Assembly: GCF_021347895.1 (NCBI RefSeq)
Contig: NC_067121.1
Span: forward strand, 13,031,962-13,095,961
DNA length: 64,000 bases
Source of the DNA: Acanthochromis polyacanthus
Lineage: Eukaryota > Chordata > Actinopteri > Pomacentridae
Direction: 5' to 3'
Below, one piece after another: positions 60,701 to 64,000 of this stretch. The translations under genes and the position numbers were made by a program. Positions within the stretch are counted from its first letter, which is position 1; every line of letters starts with the position of its first letter. The notes below the pieces were generated by a model, which was given only the letters and a program-made list of their open reading frames with translations, made no database searches and had not been told where the DNA came from.

Positions 60701-62381
60701 TTTTCAATGTGATAGAGGTCGTTTGTGAGAACTGCTCCGCGCTGGAGCCAAGAAGGTTGTTCAGAGACGCGTCTGCTAAGATTCCTAATTCTATCGTTTT
60801 CAAAACATTCTGAGCTGAATGAGGCTTGTTTTGCACCAGAGTTGGCAAGGTCACTCAGTGTTATAGTTGAGCCATCCGTCTGATGAGCTTCGCACTCACA
60901 CAGTGCGAAAATGCTCCTATGAATCATAATACCATCCGCAATACTGCAAATGCAGAAAGAAAAGAAAAACGCAGTATGGTGAAACCCTCCTAGTAACAGA
61001 TCTAATGTAGCCTTCAACAATCATCTCTTAAAGGTTTGTGTTTCTACAGTTTTCAAGTACTTGTAGATAAATGTGAGGCAGGTTATCCATTAGCTAAGTA
61101 TGTACCGCTTTAAAATGTGTTAATATTCAGCAGATTTCAACTTTAAGCATCAGTTAAATATTTTGGCATCATAGGACAGGACATCTGTACGTTACTCCTT
61201 TAACTCTTGGGTGCACAGTGGGGGTCAGGATACCCATTTTCCACTGGACTGGGTCACTTTTGACCCATGTAGTGCATCAAAAGGTAAAGTATCAAAAGCA
61301 AGAAAAGGAAATTTCTGCTACTAGTTCTAGACGTTCCACTAACCGCCTCTTTGTTTTTGTAATTATGTACAGTTATGTGCCAATTGTATGTTTCACTGCT
61401 GATTGCTTGAACAGATCAGAGCCTCTCTGGTGCAGAAGTGTTTCCTTTTCTTACTTGTTTTTTACAGGTTCAGCTTTTGGTGTTTGATTGTACATGTGTA
61501 AAAGGCTAGAACTGAATTGTTTGGCACACTGTGTTCTATGAATGTGAATTACCCTCTCCGAAAAATGATTTTGACAAAGCAGATATATATATATATTCAC
61601 TCTCAGTAATAATAATGCTGTCCTGCACTATGATTCTCGTGTTTTGAGAGAAATGCTACTATGAGAAATGGATCTTATTTGTGCCTATTCCATATAGAAC
61701 AGTGTTTTGGAGTGTCAAAATGGGTCTCCAAATAAAACTAAGAAAATACTTTCAATACACGTCGGCAGGTTTAGTTAGCTTTTAAGACGGTAGTTGCCGT
61801 TGTTAATGCACAGCTCTCACAATGATTATCTCGAACGTCGTTCGAAGCGGAACTGTCCACAAAAAATATCAATAGTAGAACAAAAATATCAGGTCATGGT
61901 CTAGTTTCTTCATTGGCTGTTATCACTCAAACAGGTCAGATGGTTTATTATAGCCAGGTAGAGCCAAAACAACATCAGTTTTCAGGGCTAATTTTAGATT
62001 TTTTAAAAACCTTCTCAGCATGTCCAGTCTAAGTAATTTCATCCGTTAATGACATGTCCTTGCCATATATTAAATCTTGCAGTGGCTGAGATAACACTGT
62101 ATAATCTGGAACTCAAGATCAGCAGAAATTACAAAGGCCGAAAGAGGACATCATTTGTTGTTTTGTTCGCGGCTTTAGAGCATTTTGGATTGTAGTTTTT
62201 CTGTCAGGAAGTAGAGCTTTCCCATGATTTTGAAAGTATATGGCCTAGATACACTACTTGTGGAGCCCATAACTGAAGTTAGTTTAGCGAAACCTTATGA
62301 CCTGTTCCATGTAAATGTCGTAACACTGCCATCGTTGTCTGTTTACAGTGTTCCTGCGTGTCTGCAGTCACAAGAATGTCA
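60701..62381 (-). other. Decayed pol region of the endogenous retrovirus
   Basis: Minus-strand fragments fitting the RT connection and RNase H region (for example near 61930-61990) can be picked out, but no long frame survives. No other gene is seen. Confidence 0.5.
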
Positions 62382-62640
62382 TCAACATACAACAAAATTT
62401 GGCTGTGTTCTGGAATTTGAAATTTTGCCATTGAGCACCTGAGATACTGAGTGTATACATGGGGCTTTCTGTAAAGCCTCGTGGTAATCGTATATAGCTG
62501 TACTGTGCACCTCTAAAGTCAAACCGAACCAGTCTTGTGAGGTAGGGTGTAGTAGTGTAGGTAATAAAGTATTACTTAAATCTATAACTGAAAACCACTC
62601 TTTATCTGGGGTCACTTCATTTAATAATGTATGTGGGTTT
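62382..62640 (-). pseudogene. Endogenous retrovirus reverse transcriptase fragment
   Basis: The minus-strand frame contains the RT block around the first catalytic Asp (Phe-Ser-Val-Ile-Asp-Leu-Ser) and, after a shifted stretch, a Ser-Val-Ser-Gln-Val-Leu block. The provirus is cut at about 62650 by a Harbinger element, so the rest of pol, gag and the 5' LTR are not seen before it. Confidence 0.65.
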
Positions 62641-62649
62641 GGAACATCA

Positions 62650-64000
62650 GGGGCCTATTTCACGAAGCAGGTTTAGGGAAAACTCTGAGTTTGTTAACCC
62701 TGAAATGAGGGAAACTCAGAGTTTTCCATTTCACGAAACGAGGTAACTCTAACCAGGGAATGCGGGGTAACTCGAGCCTGTTTCACAAAGAGGGGTAACT
62801 TAAACTCTCGGTCAGTTACCGCAGTAACAGACTCTATGACTCTAACCTGCTCGCCAGCAGGTTTATCTGAGAAAACCTCGAGTTTCTCTCTGTCTCCGCC
62901 CTCTTTCAGCCACACACGCTGTTTCATTTCCTCATTCATTCAGTCAGTAAGCGAGCGAGTTTTGGCGTAGAACAGCTTTTATTAACGATCCAGTGGATAA
63001 AGGAGCAGCATTACTGCACAGATAATTAAATATTCGTCGGTAGATTGTTATCAGACCAAGCATAAATGTTCTCGCATTTCCGGACAATTATCGCTTTGAG
63101 CGGTACCGTTTCGTAATCGTTTCAAGTCCATAATCTACATAAACAACCTAATCCGTCCTTACATTTACATTACCAGCCGCAGTCATGCTCTCACATCCAG
63201 CAGATATTGTGTGTTGCGCTGCGGTTCTTTGCAAATGAAAGTTTTTATATGATGTTGGAGATGCAGAGTACTACAGTAAGACAACTGTATGCAGGACAGT
63301 CAGAAAAGTTTTCCTGGCTCTGAAACGACTTTTACTCATTGTGCATGGGATTGCAGGTGAATGATGTAGAGATCTGTTACATTCATTTTAAATCATATTC
63401 TGTTCATGACATTGTGCTGCAGCCTCAGACTGGGATTAGTCATTTTAATTTCTTTTAGGATTTCCCAGTGTGATTGGCTGCATAGATGCACACACATCCC
63501 CATCACAGCTCCCTCACATCATGAACAGGAAGTCCATTCACAGCATAAATGTGCAGGTAGGCTACAGGTAAACTGACTACTGTTTCTAAATATTAAAGAC
63601 TGCATCATAGTTCAACATCTGTCATTCTCTGCACTGTTCAGATCATATGTGATGCTGCATACATCCTTTCTAATGTGGAGGCCAAGTGGTCTGGGTCTGT
63701 TCATGACTCCAGGATTTATGGAGAGTCTAACCTGAGCAACAGACTGCAGCATGGTCAGCAGCCTAAAGATTTTCACAATAGAATTCTCTTGTCTCCCTCC
63801 TTTAATATACTCTGATGTATCCACTATACATTACAGGAGAGTTTGATGGCCTTCTGCTGGGTGACAGGGGTTACCATGTCAACCCAGGCTGATGACCTCA
63901 TACCCTGACCCTGAACCAGGTGCCCAACAGAACTTCAACTGGACTCACTGCAGGACCAGAGCCCGGGTGGAGATGACCATAGGCCTGCTGAAAGCCCATT
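62650..64000 (+). mobile_element. Harbinger element, running off the window
   Basis: Left end GGGCCTATTTCACGAAGCAGG with ACTCTGAG-rich sub-terminal sequence, including short inverted repeats of AACTCAGAGTTT (62680-62720). A transposase gene follows in the same orientation. The right end is outside the window. Confidence 0.75.
63200..64000 (+). pseudogene. HARBI1-like transposase, four exons, partial
   Basis: Four exon-like pieces with matching phases: about 63200-63356 (Leu-Arg-Phe-Phe-Ala-Asn...Val-Gly-Asp-Ala-Glu, donor GCAG/GTGA); 63459-63556 (Gly-Cys-Ile-Asp, the first catalytic Asp; donor GTGCAG/GTAG); 63642-63753 (Ser-Val-His-Asp-Ser-Arg, the second Asp; donor CATG/GTCA); and from 63837 (Leu-Leu-Gly-Asp-Arg-Gly-Tyr, then Arg-Val-Glu-Met-Thr with the third acidic residue near the window end). 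A frameshift near 63888 breaks the last exon before the Glu. No clear ATG was seen for the first exon. It resembles the HARBI1 host gene family, but the context shows a transposon. Confidence 0.8.

Overview
This window is eukaryotic and vertebrate, almost certainly from a ray-finned (teleost) fish. The evidence is spliced genes with GT-AG introns, a fish-type proenkephalin gene, the first coding exon of an sdr16c5-like retinol dehydrogenase gene, and a dense set of fish-typical mobile elements (Tc1, hAT, pogo, Harbinger, Rex1/L2-like and L1-like LINEs, an endogenous retrovirus). No tRNA, rRNA, operon or CRISPR array was seen.

Layout. 1-3.4 kb: decayed Tc1 copies and one unexplained candidate exon. 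3.4-3.73 kb (-): first coding exon of sdr16c5; the rest of that gene must lie beyond position 1. 4.2-12 kb: Tc1, L1-like and Rex1-like relics. 14.8-18.8 kb (-): a complete penk gene with an untranslated first exon, an exon encoding the signal peptide and first cysteines, and a 600-bp exon carrying five Met-enkephalins, plus a recognisable core promoter. penk and sdr16c5 lie on the same strand in the order found in human, so this is conserved synteny. 20.9-31.7 kb: SINE and LINE relics, a hAT element nested in another hAT (both with perfect 8-bp target duplications), a pogo element and the start of a BED-finger hAT.

32-58.5 kb is the most unusual part. It holds three copies (A, B, C) and two loose right ends of one element family with the terminus GGCATGCCGTTTAGGAAATT. 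The arms are arrays of about 21-bp AT-rich units, in A and B with a 63-bp higher-order period. Between the arms is a small three-exon gene whose frame and splice phases are intact in A and B. All copies lie in TA-repeat sequence. Copy C has been split by a 3.9-kb repeat carrying a 322-bp tandem array and by a 5'-truncated L1, which itself received two smaller elements. Between A and B lie two inverted Harbinger fragments and a structurally intact Tc1 transposon with a complete 344-codon DD34E transposase.

58.5-64 kb: the 3' half of a decayed endogenous retrovirus on the minus strand (LTR, env with a large deletion, integrase, part of RT), followed by a Harbinger element whose HARBI1-like gene runs off the end of the window.

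Only penk and sdr16c5 are supported as host genes. The other coding sequence is of mobile-element origin, apart from one unexplained candidate exon. Family names for old repeats are from recognition of motifs and ends, not from a database search.
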